Origin: Chthonomonas sp. UBA2391
Lineage (GTDB): Bacteria > Armatimonadota > Fimbriimonadia > Fimbriimonadales > Fimbriimonadaceae
Reading direction: 5' to 3'
Length of the DNA stretch: 38,582 nt
Assembly: GCA_002343825.1 (NCBI GenBank)
Contig: DDSL01000116.1
Location: forward strand, 1 to 38,582
The notes under the pieces were generated by a model that made no database searches, was not told the origin of the DNA, and saw nothing but the letters and a program-made list of their open reading frames with translations. Shown here in pieces: positions 23,895-32,836 of this stretch; positions within the stretch are counted from its first letter, which is position 1; each line of letters opens with the position of its first letter. A program made the position numbers and the translations under genes.

Positions 23895-24875
23895 TTATTT
23901 TCCGACAAGATTTGCTTTCATCTTGTCCAGCAGTCCTGCCTCGACGGCCTGCGCGGCCACGAGGAGGGCGTTCTTGATCGCTTTTGCGTTGCTGCGACCG
24001 TGACAAATGTAGGTTAACCCATTCAGGCCCAGGAGCGGGGAGCCCCCGTATTCGGAGTAGTCCGTTTTCTTCTTAAGCGGGGCCATGAGTTTTCGGAGGG
24101 GTAGGTAGGGCAACTTGGCCAAGGTCCCAGTCGGGAGTTGCTCCCTGATCGAGCCCATGATGAACTCGGCCACGCCTTCGGCGGTCTTGAGGACGATGTT
24201 TCCGACAAAGGCGTCGCAGACCACCACGTCGACATCGGTGCGGAAGAGATCCTTGCCTTCGATGTTCCCGGCAAACCAGGAGTGCCGACTGAGTAGTTTG
24301 TGGGCTTGCTTGGCAAAGGCGTTTCCCTTGCTGTCCTCCTCGCCGATGTTCAGCAGGTGGACTTTCGCCTCGTTGCGACCCATCATGATCTCGCTATACA
24401 TGCGGCCGACTTGGGCAAACTCCACGAGGTGCTCGGGATCGACGTCTGGGCTGGCCCCGGCATCCAGCAAGAGCCACTGACCTTTGCGCCCCGGAAAGGT
24501 GCTGGCAATGGCCGGCCGATGGATTCCTGGAGCTTGCCTCCAGCCCAGTAGCGAGGCCGCTGCGGCGGCCCCGGTGTTGCCAGCTGAAACCACGACATCG
24601 GCCGTCCCCGCCTTGACCAGATCCACCGCGACGACCATCGAACTGTCGCGCTTCTTTCGCATGGCCTCAACCGGAGATTCCTCCATCTCGATCACTTGGC
24701 TTGCGGGGTGGATGGCAATATTGGCCGGCGCGGGCTTGGGCAAGAAGTTGGCGATCTGCTGAGGATCCCCGACGAGAGTGATGGTGCCCCGGATCAGCTT
24801 GGCCGCTTCGACCGCCCCCAGGACAATCTGCTCGGGAGCGTGATCGCCCCCCATCGCGTCCAGAGCGATGTTCAA
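23895..24875 (-). CDS. plsX: Phosphate acyltransferase PlsX
   Basis: A 326-residue PlsX, which makes acyl-phosphate from acyl-ACP for phosphatidic-acid synthesis. The N-terminal MNIALDAMGGDHAP and the motifs SAGNTGA, DVVVCDAFVGNIVLK and YGGSPLLGLNG are typical. It overlaps the preceding yceD by 4 bp (ATGA) and precedes fabH by 3 bp. Confidence 0.97.
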   Translation of the reverse strand: MNIALDAMGGDHAPEQIVLGAVEAAKLIRGTITLVGDPQQIANFLPKPAPANIAIHPASQVIEMEESPVEAMRKKRDSSMVVAVDLVKAGTADVVVSAGNTGAAAAASLLGWRQAPGIHRPAIASTFPGRKGQWLLLDAGASPDVDPEHLVEFAQVGRMYSEIMMGRNEAKVHLLNIGEEDSKGNAFAKQAHKLLSRHSWFAGNIEGKDLFRTDVDVVVCDAFVGNIVLKTAEGVAEFIMGSIREQLPTGTLAKLPYLPLRKLMAPLKKKTDYSEYGGSPLLGLNGLTYICHGRSNAKAIKNALLVAAQAVEAGLLDKMKANLVGK

Positions 24876-25414
24876 GCTTCGGGCTCCTCGTCAGCCAATG
24901 CCTTCAGTTGGGCCAGATCTGAGAAGTGTGGATTCTCGGACTCCTTCTTCATCTGGATGCCTCGCTTTCCGGCCTCAGGACAGGTTCCCTCCCATCCGTG
25001 GATGCAGAGCGCCTGCATGGGTAAGTTCAAAAGGAGTCCTTGACGGATCAGAGCTTCCACCATGAGGTTGTTTTCTTCGAAGAGCGGGTAGTCCTCATCG
25101 GGAACGACCCGGGCATAGTCGTCTTGGGCATAGACGCTTGGGATCCCTTCGACCGGAAACTGCTCGTCCATCTCATACGTGATGTCTTGCTCGATCGGGG
25201 CCCCGCATCGGGAGCATTCCAGAACGCACCGGGTCTTGAATTCGCCGGTCACGAGGAGCAGATTGCCCGTGCTGACAGCTTCCAAAAAGCCTTCCAGCGG
25301 TTGGACAAGATCAAGGTCGGCCTCTTGCGGAAGTTCCGTGCTGAGGTCGATTGCTACGTGTTTGCCAGGATGCTGAAGCGCCTCGTTCAGATCCCACAGG
25401 TCATCGCGCTTCAT
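24872..25414 (-). CDS. yceD: YceD family protein (DUF177)
   Basis: A 180-residue DUF177/YceD protein, a family linked to 23S rRNA accumulation and normally followed by rpmF. It has C63, C67 and C70 (RCVLECSRCGAPI) and a later C137/C145 pair (CIHGWEGTC), which could bind zinc. Acidic stretches are typical of the family. rpmF, usually between yceD and plsX, is missing: yceD runs straight into plsX with a 4-bp overlap. Confidence 0.88.
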   Translation of the reverse strand: MKRDDLWDLNEALQHPGKHVAIDLSTELPQEADLDLVQPLEGFLEAVSTGNLLLVTGEFKTRCVLECSRCGAPIEQDITYEMDEQFPVEGIPSVYAQDDYARVVPDEDYPLFEENNLMVEALIRQGLLLNLPMQALCIHGWEGTCPEAGKRGIQMKKESENPHFSDLAQLKALADEEPEA

Positions 25415-25509
25415 TGGACCACGCAGTTTACCAAAAAGGATTGCGAGGTCCCAGATTCCAGATCACGGTCCGGTTTGCCGATAGAAACAGGAGAGAGTAG
25501 TAACGATTT

Positions 25510-26385
25510 ATGGCCGCCGCATTTCAGCCCAACGACGGGTTCACCAAAACCCCTGCCCAGATCCTTGTGGAACAGGCAGGCAAAAAAGGTCAGCTAGACC
25601 ACCTGCTCAGGCGATTTGCGGGACTCTCGACACACTATCCGCCAAGCGAAGCCATTATCGTCCGCTTTGCCAATAGCGACTCCGAACTACGCGATCGGGC
25701 CTATAAGTGCATCCTCGGCATCCTCTTGGAGTCGGAGCAATTTCGGGTCCGAACCCTCGACGATGCTGTCCGGACCCTCAACGATGCCCGGTTGGTGCGC
25801 GACACGATCACGCTGCTGATCACCGACCAACTCTACGGCATCGTTTTCGAGGGATCCGGTTATCTACGGTACGAAATGGTCAAATTCGCTGCGGGAATGG
25901 GATATGCGCTCGAGGCCATGGCGAATTTCACCAACCTCTCCAAGGAGCAATGTTTCCTCGTCGGGGTCACCTCGACGCTGGGAATCCCGGTCCTGGCCTC
26001 CGCGCAAGAGTCGAAATATGGCTCGGTCCTCGGCCAACTCCCCGGAAGCTCGGTTCGCCTCGAAGATGCCGAGACCGCGAGCTTTGGGCTCAATCACCTG
26101 GCGATCTCGGCCGCAATATCGCAAATTTACGAATTTCCCGATTGGGTCCAGAGGGCACTAGATCCCAACGTCATACCGGGTCCGATCCAAAAGGGATTGG
26201 AGCTCAGCCGACGGATTCTCCTTTTCCAAAGGATCGATCGCGGGTTGAGTACCATCGCGCCCGCACTCACCGAAAAGGATCTGGACCTGGTCGGCCTCAC
26301 CCCAGAACTGCTGGAATCGCTCGTCGATTCGGTGCTGCACGGGGTCTCGACTTTCCAACAAGTCGTCTATTCCGACCAAGAGTAG
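25510..26385 (+). CDS. HDOD-domain-like protein
   Basis: A 291-residue protein whose pattern fits the HDOD fold (a degenerate HD domain in signalling proteins): IIVRFANSDSELRDRA, DDAVRTLNDARLVRDTITLL, YEMVKFAAGMGYALEAMAN, EQCFLVGVTSTLGIPVLAS, and EDAETASFGLNHLAISAAIS near residues 180-200. Metal-binding HD residues are not apparent, as is usual for HDOD. It is divergent from yceD, with 95 bp between. A GGAG lies rather far from the ATG. Confidence 0.65.
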   Translation: MAAAFQPNDGFTKTPAQILVEQAGKKGQLDHLLRRFAGLSTHYPPSEAIIVRFANSDSELRDRAYKCILGILLESEQFRVRTLDDAVRTLNDARLVRDTITLLITDQLYGIVFEGSGYLRYEMVKFAAGMGYALEAMANFTNLSKEQCFLVGVTSTLGIPVLASAQESKYGSVLGQLPGSSVRLEDAETASFGLNHLAISAAISQIYEFPDWVQRALDPNVIPGPIQKGLELSRRILLFQRIDRGLSTIAPALTEKDLDLVGLTPELLESLVDSVLHGVSTFQQVVYSDQE

Positions 26386-26513
26386 GTCGGGTCGGTGGCG
26401 CGAGATTCCCAAAACCGTGCAAACTAAGAAGCAGGTTGAGGCGTCCATCTTGCTGGACCCTCGCCGCTAGCTGATCAGCGGCCCCGGCGGGTCGCGAAAC
26501 AGAGGATTTGCAC

Positions 26514-27824
26514 GTGGCGAAGTTCGTAAAGTGGATGGCGCTCGGTCTTTTGGCCGGAGTAGTTGTGGGTTGTGGCGGCGACGGAAACGACGGCGCGACG
26601 ACCGGCGGTTCGACCGATGGGGGCGGAAGTGGGATCACACGTTCCTATCCTTCGTTCAGCCTGCCCCGAAATGGGATGATCCAAGTCACGTTCCTCACGG
26701 GACAAGACCGAATCACCCGAGCTCCCGGATCTCAGGTGGCCCTGATCGACGAAGTTGAACTCCTGAACGGAGTGGACGACCGAGTTCCGGCGACCAATGA
26801 CCCCGCATTCGAGTTCCTGAATGTCGTCCTCGACGAGTTCCAGAGCTACATGCGGCTGATCCCGGTGCGGTTCGACAACGCCAATGTCAGTTCGCGAGAA
26901 TTCACCGAGTACCCGTTCCGGGTTCGGCGGCTTCAGATCGTGCAACCTGATGGCACCCTCTCCGACCTCCCCGCGCCCGGCGACCCGGCTGTGGTCTCGG
27001 CTCAACCGTTCGATATCTCGATTCGAGCGATTCCGGGTCGATATACGGCTCTGCAGGTCTATCTTGACGACGAGATTCTGCGCTACAGCGACACCGAGGG
27101 CTTGGTCTTCGACGAGGACAAGTTCACCCTGCTGAACTATGATCCGCGGGTGGATGCCATCCGTGGGGTCTTCAGCGACTACCTCGCCTTTGATCTCAGC
27201 GCAATGAGCGGTGCGGATCGCCCGCAGCTTTCAACCGGGCAGAGTGCCGACCGCGTCTTCTTCAGTGGAGACGGCATCGGCGTCAGTCGAGGAACCGGAT
27301 CGACGAGCGAATTCGAACTGCTCGACCCCGTGCTCATCCGCAGTGGCACCGTGAACCTTGGTCCCATCATCAACGGTCAACGGGCAAACAACAGCTACAC
27401 CCTGAACGACCGGACTCCAGGCAATCTCCAAGTGACCGCTCTCACCGGGATCTGGAAGGAGTCGAAGGACGTCGTGAACCCGACCGATGGAGCCACGGCG
27501 ATTGCTCTTCCGAACGCGAGCGAGAGCGACAGTCAACAGTTGGTGATTTATAGCCAAGACAGTAGCGGAAAGGTTGTGGCAATGTGGCAAGGTCAAATCG
27601 ACTACGTCACCGACGCCGATGGAGTCGTGACCGGAAACTTCGCCGTTTGGCCGGTGAGTACCGTCGATACGGCTCTCCCCAATCCGGGTGAGAGGGTCGC
27701 GGGAACGATCACCAACGTCCAACTTCGCGACGGCGTGCCGGTCCGCGGAGACTGGGACGTCACCGAAACCCAAGGCGCTTGGCCCTTCCCCACTGGGGGC
27801 GGATTCTCGGTCTACCGAGGATGA
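26514..27824 (+). CDS. Lipoprotein coupled to the UBact-proteasome operon
   Basis: A 436-residue lipoprotein: signal peptide KWMALGLLAGVVVGC with lipobox VVGC (C20), then a Gly/Thr/Ser-rich linker. I choose the GTG at 26514 because AGAGGA lies 7 bp upstream; a TTG at 26508 is in frame. The mature part is beta-rich (RAIPGRYTALQVYLDD, AMWQGQIDYVTDADG, RDGVPVRGDWDVTET), resembling DUF4382-type domains, but I make no firm family call. Its stop overlaps the dop start by 4 bp, so the two are coupled. A lipoprotein at this place is not part of the known pupylation set. Confidence 0.75.
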   Translation: MAKFVKWMALGLLAGVVVGCGGDGNDGATTGGSTDGGGSGITRSYPSFSLPRNGMIQVTFLTGQDRITRAPGSQVALIDEVELLNGVDDRVPATNDPAFEFLNVVLDEFQSYMRLIPVRFDNANVSSREFTEYPFRVRRLQIVQPDGTLSDLPAPGDPAVVSAQPFDISIRAIPGRYTALQVYLDDEILRYSDTEGLVFDEDKFTLLNYDPRVDAIRGVFSDYLAFDLSAMSGADRPQLSTGQSADRVFFSGDGIGVSRGTGSTSEFELLDPVLIRSGTVNLGPIINGQRANNSYTLNDRTPGNLQVTALTGIWKESKDVVNPTDGATAIALPNASESDSQQLVIYSQDSSGKVVAMWQGQIDYVTDADGVVTGNFAVWPVSTVDTALPNPGERVAGTITNVQLRDGVPVRGDWDVTETQGAWPFPTGGGFSVYRG

Positions 27825-29266
27825 AGCCGTCCTCGGTCCTCATCGGGATCGAGACGGAGTATGGCCTTCTTGTCGAAGGCAGAGGGCCGCAAGATCAGAT
27901 CCAGGATAGTGCCGACTTTGTTCGGTCCTACCCTGGATATTGCTTTATCGGTTGGGACTATCGGTTCGAATCGCCCCGCGCCGACCTCCGTGGATTCAAG
28001 CTCGATCACCTCGCCCAAGATCCGATCGATGCCCAGTTCGACCGCCCAGGGGCGCCGGTCCAAACCAGTGCCGAGATCCGCAGTGACCGGGTCCTGAGCA
28101 ACGGAGCCCGGTTCTATAACGACCACGGCCATCCCGAATACGCCACCCCCGAGTGCCACTCGCTGGCCCAGCTCGTCGCCCTCGACCATGTCGGCGAGAC
28201 GGTCTTGCGGGAAACCGCCGCGGCCTTCGGACGCCCCACGAAGGTCTATAAGAACAACACCGACTTCCACGGTGCCAGCTATGGTTGCCACGAGAGCTAT
28301 CTGGCCCCGCGCGAGTTGGGGTTCGACCGACTTTTTCCCGCGATCCTGCCGATGCTGATCTGCCGTCAGATCCTCACCGGAGCCGGCAAGGTGGGGAGCG
28401 AGAGTGGCGGTTGGGTCGACTTCCAGATCAGTCAGCGGGCCGACTTCTTTGCCGAGCCCGCCAACGCCGAGACCCTCTACCGCCGCCCGATCTTCAACAC
28501 TCGCGACGAGGCCCACGCCGATCCAAACCGATTCATCCGGCTCCACGTGATCAGCGGCGACGCCAACATGAATCCTTGGAGCACGTGGCTCAAGGTCGGT
28601 TTGGTCCGCCTGGCGGTCGCTCTTGCAGCGGTGGGTGAGTCCCCGATTTGGCGGGTCGCGCGCCCGGTGGAGACCTTCCGGCGGATCAGCCGTGACCGCG
28701 AGCGAGCCTACACGATCGATCTCGAAGGCGGCAGCCATTCCAACGCCTATCTGGTCCTGGAAAGCTATTTGGCCGCGGCGGAGAAGGTTCTCGACCTCGA
28801 TCAGGAAGACCAGCATCTGATCCAAGTTTCTCGGGAACTGCTGACCCAGCTGGAGCAGCGGTTGCCAGGACCCGAACGGAAGATCGATTGGGTCGCCAAA
28901 CAGCAGCTCATTGAGTCTGCCCTAGATGGCGAGGATTGGCGCTCGGGATACGCCCAGAGCCTCGACCTTGCCTACTGCGATCTGGACCAAGAAGCGGGTC
29001 TGTTCCCGGCCTTGGAGGAGTCTGGAGCGGTGGATCCGTTTCCGTTTGAGTCGCCTCGGGCCGAAGGGCGCGCGCGTGCGCGAGCCGTCGCGGTGAGCCG
29101 ATTTGGGGCCGAGCTTCATACCGTGAGTTGGGGCTCCCTCGTCTTTGCCGGGGCCGATCTGGCCTTGCCCCCCGACTTGCCCGACGATCCCGATCTCATC
29201 AACCTCGTGACGAAAGAGGAATTCATCCAGCGCTTGATCTCCCTAGGGGCGCAAAACCGCGTATAA
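27821..29266 (+). CDS. dop: Depupylase/deamidase Dop
   Basis: A 481-residue Dop/PafA-family enzyme. Dop deamidates the C-terminal Gln of Pup/UBact and removes the tag from proteins. Motifs are GIETEYG (9-15), the long Dop-specific insertion with WDYRFESPRADLRGF (45-59), SNGARFYNDHGHPEYATPE with the Asp nucleophile D101, YKNNTDFHGASYGCHESYL, FQISQRADFF, NTRDEAHAD and RLHVISGDANM. The insertion and FGAELHTVSWGSLVF near the C-terminus point to Dop, not the ligase PafA. It is coupled to the lipoprotein upstream and lies 8 bp before ubact. pafA is not in the window. Confidence 0.93.
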   Translation: MKPSSVLIGIETEYGLLVEGRGPQDQIQDSADFVRSYPGYCFIGWDYRFESPRADLRGFKLDHLAQDPIDAQFDRPGAPVQTSAEIRSDRVLSNGARFYNDHGHPEYATPECHSLAQLVALDHVGETVLRETAAAFGRPTKVYKNNTDFHGASYGCHESYLAPRELGFDRLFPAILPMLICRQILTGAGKVGSESGGWVDFQISQRADFFAEPANAETLYRRPIFNTRDEAHADPNRFIRLHVISGDANMNPWSTWLKVGLVRLAVALAAVGESPIWRVARPVETFRRISRDRERAYTIDLEGGSHSNAYLVLESYLAAAEKVLDLDQEDQHLIQVSRELLTQLEQRLPGPERKIDWVAKQQLIESALDGEDWRSGYAQSLDLAYCDLDQEAGLFPALEESGAVDPFPFESPRAEGRARARAVAVSRFGAELHTVSWGSLVFAGADLALPPDLPDDPDLINLVTKEEFIQRLISLGAQNRV

Positions 29267-29274
29267 AGAGAGAG

Positions 29275-29457
29275 ATGGTGCAATTCGACCGACAGACCCG
29301 CCCCGGTGAACCCGAACCCGAGCGCAAGCTCGGCGACGAAGGGGGACCCAACAAGCCCGATCTCAAAAAGCCTGGCGCGCCCAACGAACTGCTGAAACGC
29401 CTGAAGAAAGTCGACCCGGATCAGGTCAAGAAATACCGGCAGCGAAGCGGACAATGA
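29275..29457 (+). CDS. ubact: Ubiquitin-like protein UBact (Pup homologue)
   Basis: A 60-residue, highly charged, probably disordered protein ending YRQRSGQ, the UBact variant of the Pup tail (Gly-Gln, to be deamidated to Glu by Dop). It has Pro/Gly-rich N-terminal and Lys-rich helical C-terminal halves (PNELLKRLKKVDPDQVKK). It sits between dop and prcB and overlaps prcB by 4 bp (ATGA). AGAGAG precedes the ATG. UBact replaces classical Pup in several Gram-negative phyla. Confidence 0.92.
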   Translation: MVQFDRQTRPGEPEPERKLGDEGGPNKPDLKKPGAPNELLKRLKKVDPDQVKKYRQRSGQ

Positions 29458-30191
29458 AGATCGAATCCCCGCGCACCTTTGCCGATCTCGTCGGCTTTCG
29501 GCCCGAGGCGACCGAGGGTCACGAGCAGGAGACCCACGGAACAACGGTCCTGGCCCTGCGCTACGACCAAGGCGTCCTCATGCTCGCCGACCGTCGGGCC
29601 ACGATGGGCAATCTGATCATGTATGACCAAGCCGAAAAGGTCATGCCCCTGGATGACGCCTCACTGGTCGCGATCAGTGGTAGCTTTGCTCGCAGCATCG
29701 AAGTCTGTCGGATGCTCAAGCACAGCTTTAAGTACTACAAGCGGATGTTCCTGAGCGAGATGAGCCAGGAGGGCAAGTTGCAGGAGATAAGCCGCGCCCT
29801 GGCCGGGAACCTGCCTGCCGCGATGCAGGGGATCGGGGTTTTCTTACCCATCTTGGCGACCTACGACCCCGGCACCGAGAGGTTTTCGCTCTACTTCTTC
29901 GATACGGCCGGGGCCCGATTCGAGCACCCGGAATACGCCACGGCGGGATCGGGTTCGGAGCGCATCCGGGGAATCTTCGAATACCTGAGCCGCACCAAAG
30001 GCTCGTTTGCCGGTCGACAGCTCAAGGATGTTCTCGGCGACGGCCTTCACATGCTCGACATCGCGGCCGACCTCGATTCGGCCACTGGGGGCTTCTTAAA
30101 GGTTCCGCCGTGCGCCTGGACTCTGACGGCGAGTGGGGTGCAACCACTGGAGCTCGACGCCAAGACACTGGCGCCCTATCGGGCCAGCTAG
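29454..30191 (+). CDS. prcB: 20S proteasome beta subunit
   Basis: A 245-residue beta-type subunit with a 29-residue propeptide ending ETHG; the mature enzyme would start TTVLALRYDQG. The catalytic residues are T30, D46 and K62 in precursor numbering (mature T1, D17, K33), all present. DRRATMGNLI and a C-terminal GxGS loop (ATAGSGSERIRG) are typical. It overlaps ubact by 4 bp. The alpha subunit prcA, normally next, is absent: a terminator and a convergent gene follow. Confidence 0.95.
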   Translation: MKIESPRTFADLVGFRPEATEGHEQETHGTTVLALRYDQGVLMLADRRATMGNLIMYDQAEKVMPLDDASLVAISGSFARSIEVCRMLKHSFKYYKRMFLSEMSQEGKLQEISRALAGNLPAAMQGIGVFLPILATYDPGTERFSLYFFDTAGARFEHPEYATAGSGSERIRGIFEYLSRTKGSFAGRQLKDVLGDGLHMLDIAADLDSATGGFLKVPPCAWTLTASGVQPLELDAKTLAPYRAS

Positions 30192-30209
30192 GCTTCTGGC
30201 CCATACGAA

Positions 30210-30249
30210 AAAAGTTGGTGGGCGCCGTTCAGGGTGCCCACCAACTTTT
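30210..30249. terminator. Bidirectional terminator between prcB and the LVIVD gene
   Basis: A perfect 14-bp stem AAAAGTTGGTGGGC/GCCCACCAACTTTT with a 12-nt top (GCC/GGT can pair further). The A-run and T-run at the two ends let it work on both strands, and the two genes converge on it. Confidence 0.9.
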
Positions 30250-30269
30250 GCCTTTCGTCCACTGCTCGG

Positions 30270-32666
30270 TCAGTCGCCGGTGGTGTCGAAGTTGGTCGAG
30301 AGGATGATGTAGTCGAAGATCGTTACCGCTCCGTCCCCATCGAGGTCGGCGTTTCCGTTCCAACCGGTCGAGTTTTCGACCTTGTCAAAGGCATCACTGA
30401 GATCGATGTAGTCAAAGATGGTGATCGAGTTGTCGAGGTCCACGTCACCGTTGATCACGCTGAAGTTCAGGTTGGCCAGCCCGGTGTCCGTGAGGGTGAG
30501 GCCGCTGATCTTCTTTCGAAGCCAGTGGGTCGGCTTGACCGCGATCTCCACCGGGCCACGGACGTTGGTGGTGAAGCTATAGGCCCCATTCGCGCCGAGG
30601 GTGAGGACTCGCTCATCGACGACGTTGCCGTTCTGGATCAGTTCGAACTTTGCCGTTTCTTGGGTCACGTTCCCGTTGAAGTCTTCCAAATCGACTCGGC
30701 CCGAGATCAGCGGCGTGACGCACTCGATCTTGGTGACCTCGAAGCTATCGACCGCCGCCTCGTAGAGCGACGGATTTCCGAGGTCAGCGGCTACAAAGCG
30801 GAATCGCATGTTGGCTGTGGTGGGGATGACGTCGGCGATGCGGAACTCCTTCAGAGTCCATGCCGCGCTTTCCGTGACCGTTTCGAGCGTGCTCCAGCTC
30901 GTTCCACCGTTGTTGCTCACCTGCACGATGAAGTTGTCATCGGCCTGGGTGTTCTGGAACCAGCGCGCGTACTTGACGTAGTATTCGCCCGTGCTGGCCA
31001 GGTTGATCACCGGCGAGGTCAGGGTCGTGGTTCCTCCGTCGAGGTCGCCATTGAAGTTGTTCCCGGTGACATAGCACGCGCCCGAGCCACCAAAGGCGGC
31101 CGGGGGGTCGCTCCGGGCGCCGCCGTTCCCGGCGGGGACGCCCCGCGCCCAAGCGCCGTCGGTCACCCCGCTGTTGGTGACGGTCCAGCCGAGGTTAGTG
31201 TCAAAGGTATCGCTGAAGTTGGTAATGCGTCCGTCTTGGCTGACGGCGATGCTGGGCTGATTCAACTGGGTCGAAGGATCGCTGTACTTCTTTCCATTGG
31301 TCCCGGTGACCTCGATGTAGTAGCTGACCCGGGCGCCGCAGACGATCGCCGGAAAGACCGCTTCGTAGAGGTTGGTACCCACGCTCGTCATCGGGACCGA
31401 GTTGATCACGGTTCCCGTCGTCCACTTAAGCTCGACGGCCTGGGGCGTGACGTTGCGCAGGTTGAGTTGGACGCGGACCGGCGTGCCGCCATCGGGATCG
31501 AGGATCGCGGGTTTATTGTTCGGATAGGTAAATCCGACGCTGGTCGTGATTTGGCTGACGTCGAGAACGAACATGCCTCGCTCAATGTCGCTCACGATCA
31601 CGTTGCCGCTCGGCAAGAACGGATAGTTGTTCCAGGCCCCGTTGAACTGAGCCGAGTCGCTGCCGGGATAGGTGTCGAACCAGCCGACCTCAACTGGCGA
31701 AATGGGGTTGCTGATATCGAACACCCGAAGTCCGCTTCGGTAGTTCGCTTGATAAAGGTAGTTCCCCCGAACGTACTGGTTGTGGTCGATGGCCGCGAGT
31801 CCGTTGCCAAAGGTGGTCACGAGTTGGGGCGAGCTCAGGTTGCTGACGTCAAAAATCAGTGATCGAGTCGGAGTTCCAAAACGTTGCTCGTCGAGCTCGT
31901 CATCAACGTAGATGTAGCGACGATCTTCACTCAGCCACCCTTGGTGGCCATAGGCGATGTTGGGATAAGGGGTCCGTGAGATGCGGAACGGGTTGGCCTT
32001 GTTGGTAACGTCGATGATGTCGATGCCGCGGCCTTCGCTGTAGCCAAAGAAGATTTGTCGACCCGCGAGAGGACCGCTGGTGTAGGTCACCACCTGGGCG
32101 TCGTGCTGATAGGCCTCGGTCCATTGCCCAACCTTCACCGGGTTGGTGGGGTCCGCCAGGCTGAAGATCATGGTGGTGGCGTCGCCCTCATTGCTTCCAC
32201 AGGTGTAGAGGAAGCCGCTATAGGTGTCGATCACGACGTTGTGGGTTCGTCCCGGGTTGGTGATCGTCCGGAGGAGGGTCACTTGGCCTTGGTCGGCTTG
32301 ACGAAGGTCCACGACCTGGATTCCCGTTCCCGAGCCTTCGCTCACAACATAGGCGAAGTCTTGGTAGACCTTCATCTCGTTCCAGTCGCTTGCGGTGTGA
32401 GGGATCGTACCGATCAGGACGGGACTGGTCGGGTTGGTGACGTCGTAGTAGGCCGACCGATTGAAGCCCCCGATGATGGCGTACTCGCGCCCACTCGGGG
32501 ATGTGTAACCCCAGCAGCTGCTTCCCGCAGTGGTATTGAACTGGGCCGGGGTCCGGTTGCTCAGCAAGCTGATGTTTTGCGAGGTGAATTGGGCGAAAGC
32601 CGCCGCTCCAAGACAAGATGTGACAACGACCGCCGCGAGCGGCCTCAAACTGAAAAATCTCTGCAT
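30270..32666 (-). CDS. Choice-of-anchor B family (LVIVD-repeat) secreted protein, dockerin-like tail
   Basis: A 798-residue secreted protein with a signal peptide (LAAVVVTSCLGAAAFAQ). Residues ~40-390 are a beta-propeller of LVIVD-type repeats (SAYYDVTNPTSPVLIGTI, IQVVDLRQADQG, IDIIDVTNKANPFRIS, LIFDVSNLSSPQLV, LRVFDISNPISPVEVG), the choice-of-anchor B pattern. Residues ~400-490 are a beta-sandwich, and ~500-660 a jelly-roll-like domain. The C-terminus has two dockerin-like calcium repeats (DVDLDNSITIFDYIDLSDAF, DLDGDGAVTIFDYI). The anchor matches that of the Gly-rich protein at 14296-16662, so a common cell-surface scaffold is likely. Confidence 0.88.
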   Translation of the reverse strand: MQRFFSLRPLAAVVVTSCLGAAAFAQFTSQNISLLSNRTPAQFNTTAGSSCWGYTSPSGREYAIIGGFNRSAYYDVTNPTSPVLIGTIPHTASDWNEMKVYQDFAYVVSEGSGTGIQVVDLRQADQGQVTLLRTITNPGRTHNVVIDTYSGFLYTCGSNEGDATTMIFSLADPTNPVKVGQWTEAYQHDAQVVTYTSGPLAGRQIFFGYSEGRGIDIIDVTNKANPFRISRTPYPNIAYGHQGWLSEDRRYIYVDDELDEQRFGTPTRSLIFDVSNLSSPQLVTTFGNGLAAIDHNQYVRGNYLYQANYRSGLRVFDISNPISPVEVGWFDTYPGSDSAQFNGAWNNYPFLPSGNVIVSDIERGMFVLDVSQITTSVGFTYPNNKPAILDPDGGTPVRVQLNLRNVTPQAVELKWTTGTVINSVPMTSVGTNLYEAVFPAIVCGARVSYYIEVTGTNGKKYSDPSTQLNQPSIAVSQDGRITNFSDTFDTNLGWTVTNSGVTDGAWARGVPAGNGGARSDPPAAFGGSGACYVTGNNFNGDLDGGTTTLTSPVINLASTGEYYVKYARWFQNTQADDNFIVQVSNNGGTSWSTLETVTESAAWTLKEFRIADVIPTTANMRFRFVAADLGNPSLYEAAVDSFEVTKIECVTPLISGRVDLEDFNGNVTQETAKFELIQNGNVVDERVLTLGANGAYSFTTNVRGPVEIAVKPTHWLRKKISGLTLTDTGLANLNFSVINGDVDLDNSITIFDYIDLSDAFDKVENSTGWNGNADLDGDGAVTIFDYIILSTNFDTTGD

Positions 32667-32836
32667 CCCTCAATCCTAATCCCTGCCGAATTCGGCGGGA
32701 ACTCTATTGTATGCGACATGCGTGCCAATCCCAATAGTTCAAGTCATCGAGAAGATCGGCAAAATTACTAGATCCTAGGACTTTCGGCGTGGGAGCGAAC
32801 CAAAGGGGGCACTTCCTTGGTCGAAATGCCTGGACC

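Noticed and set aside
27812..28825. 337-codon minus-strand ORF
   Set aside because: It is antisense to dop and shows no domain.
30234..31862. 542-codon plus-strand ORF
   Set aside because: It is antisense to the LVIVD protein, which has clear repeats, signal peptide and tail.
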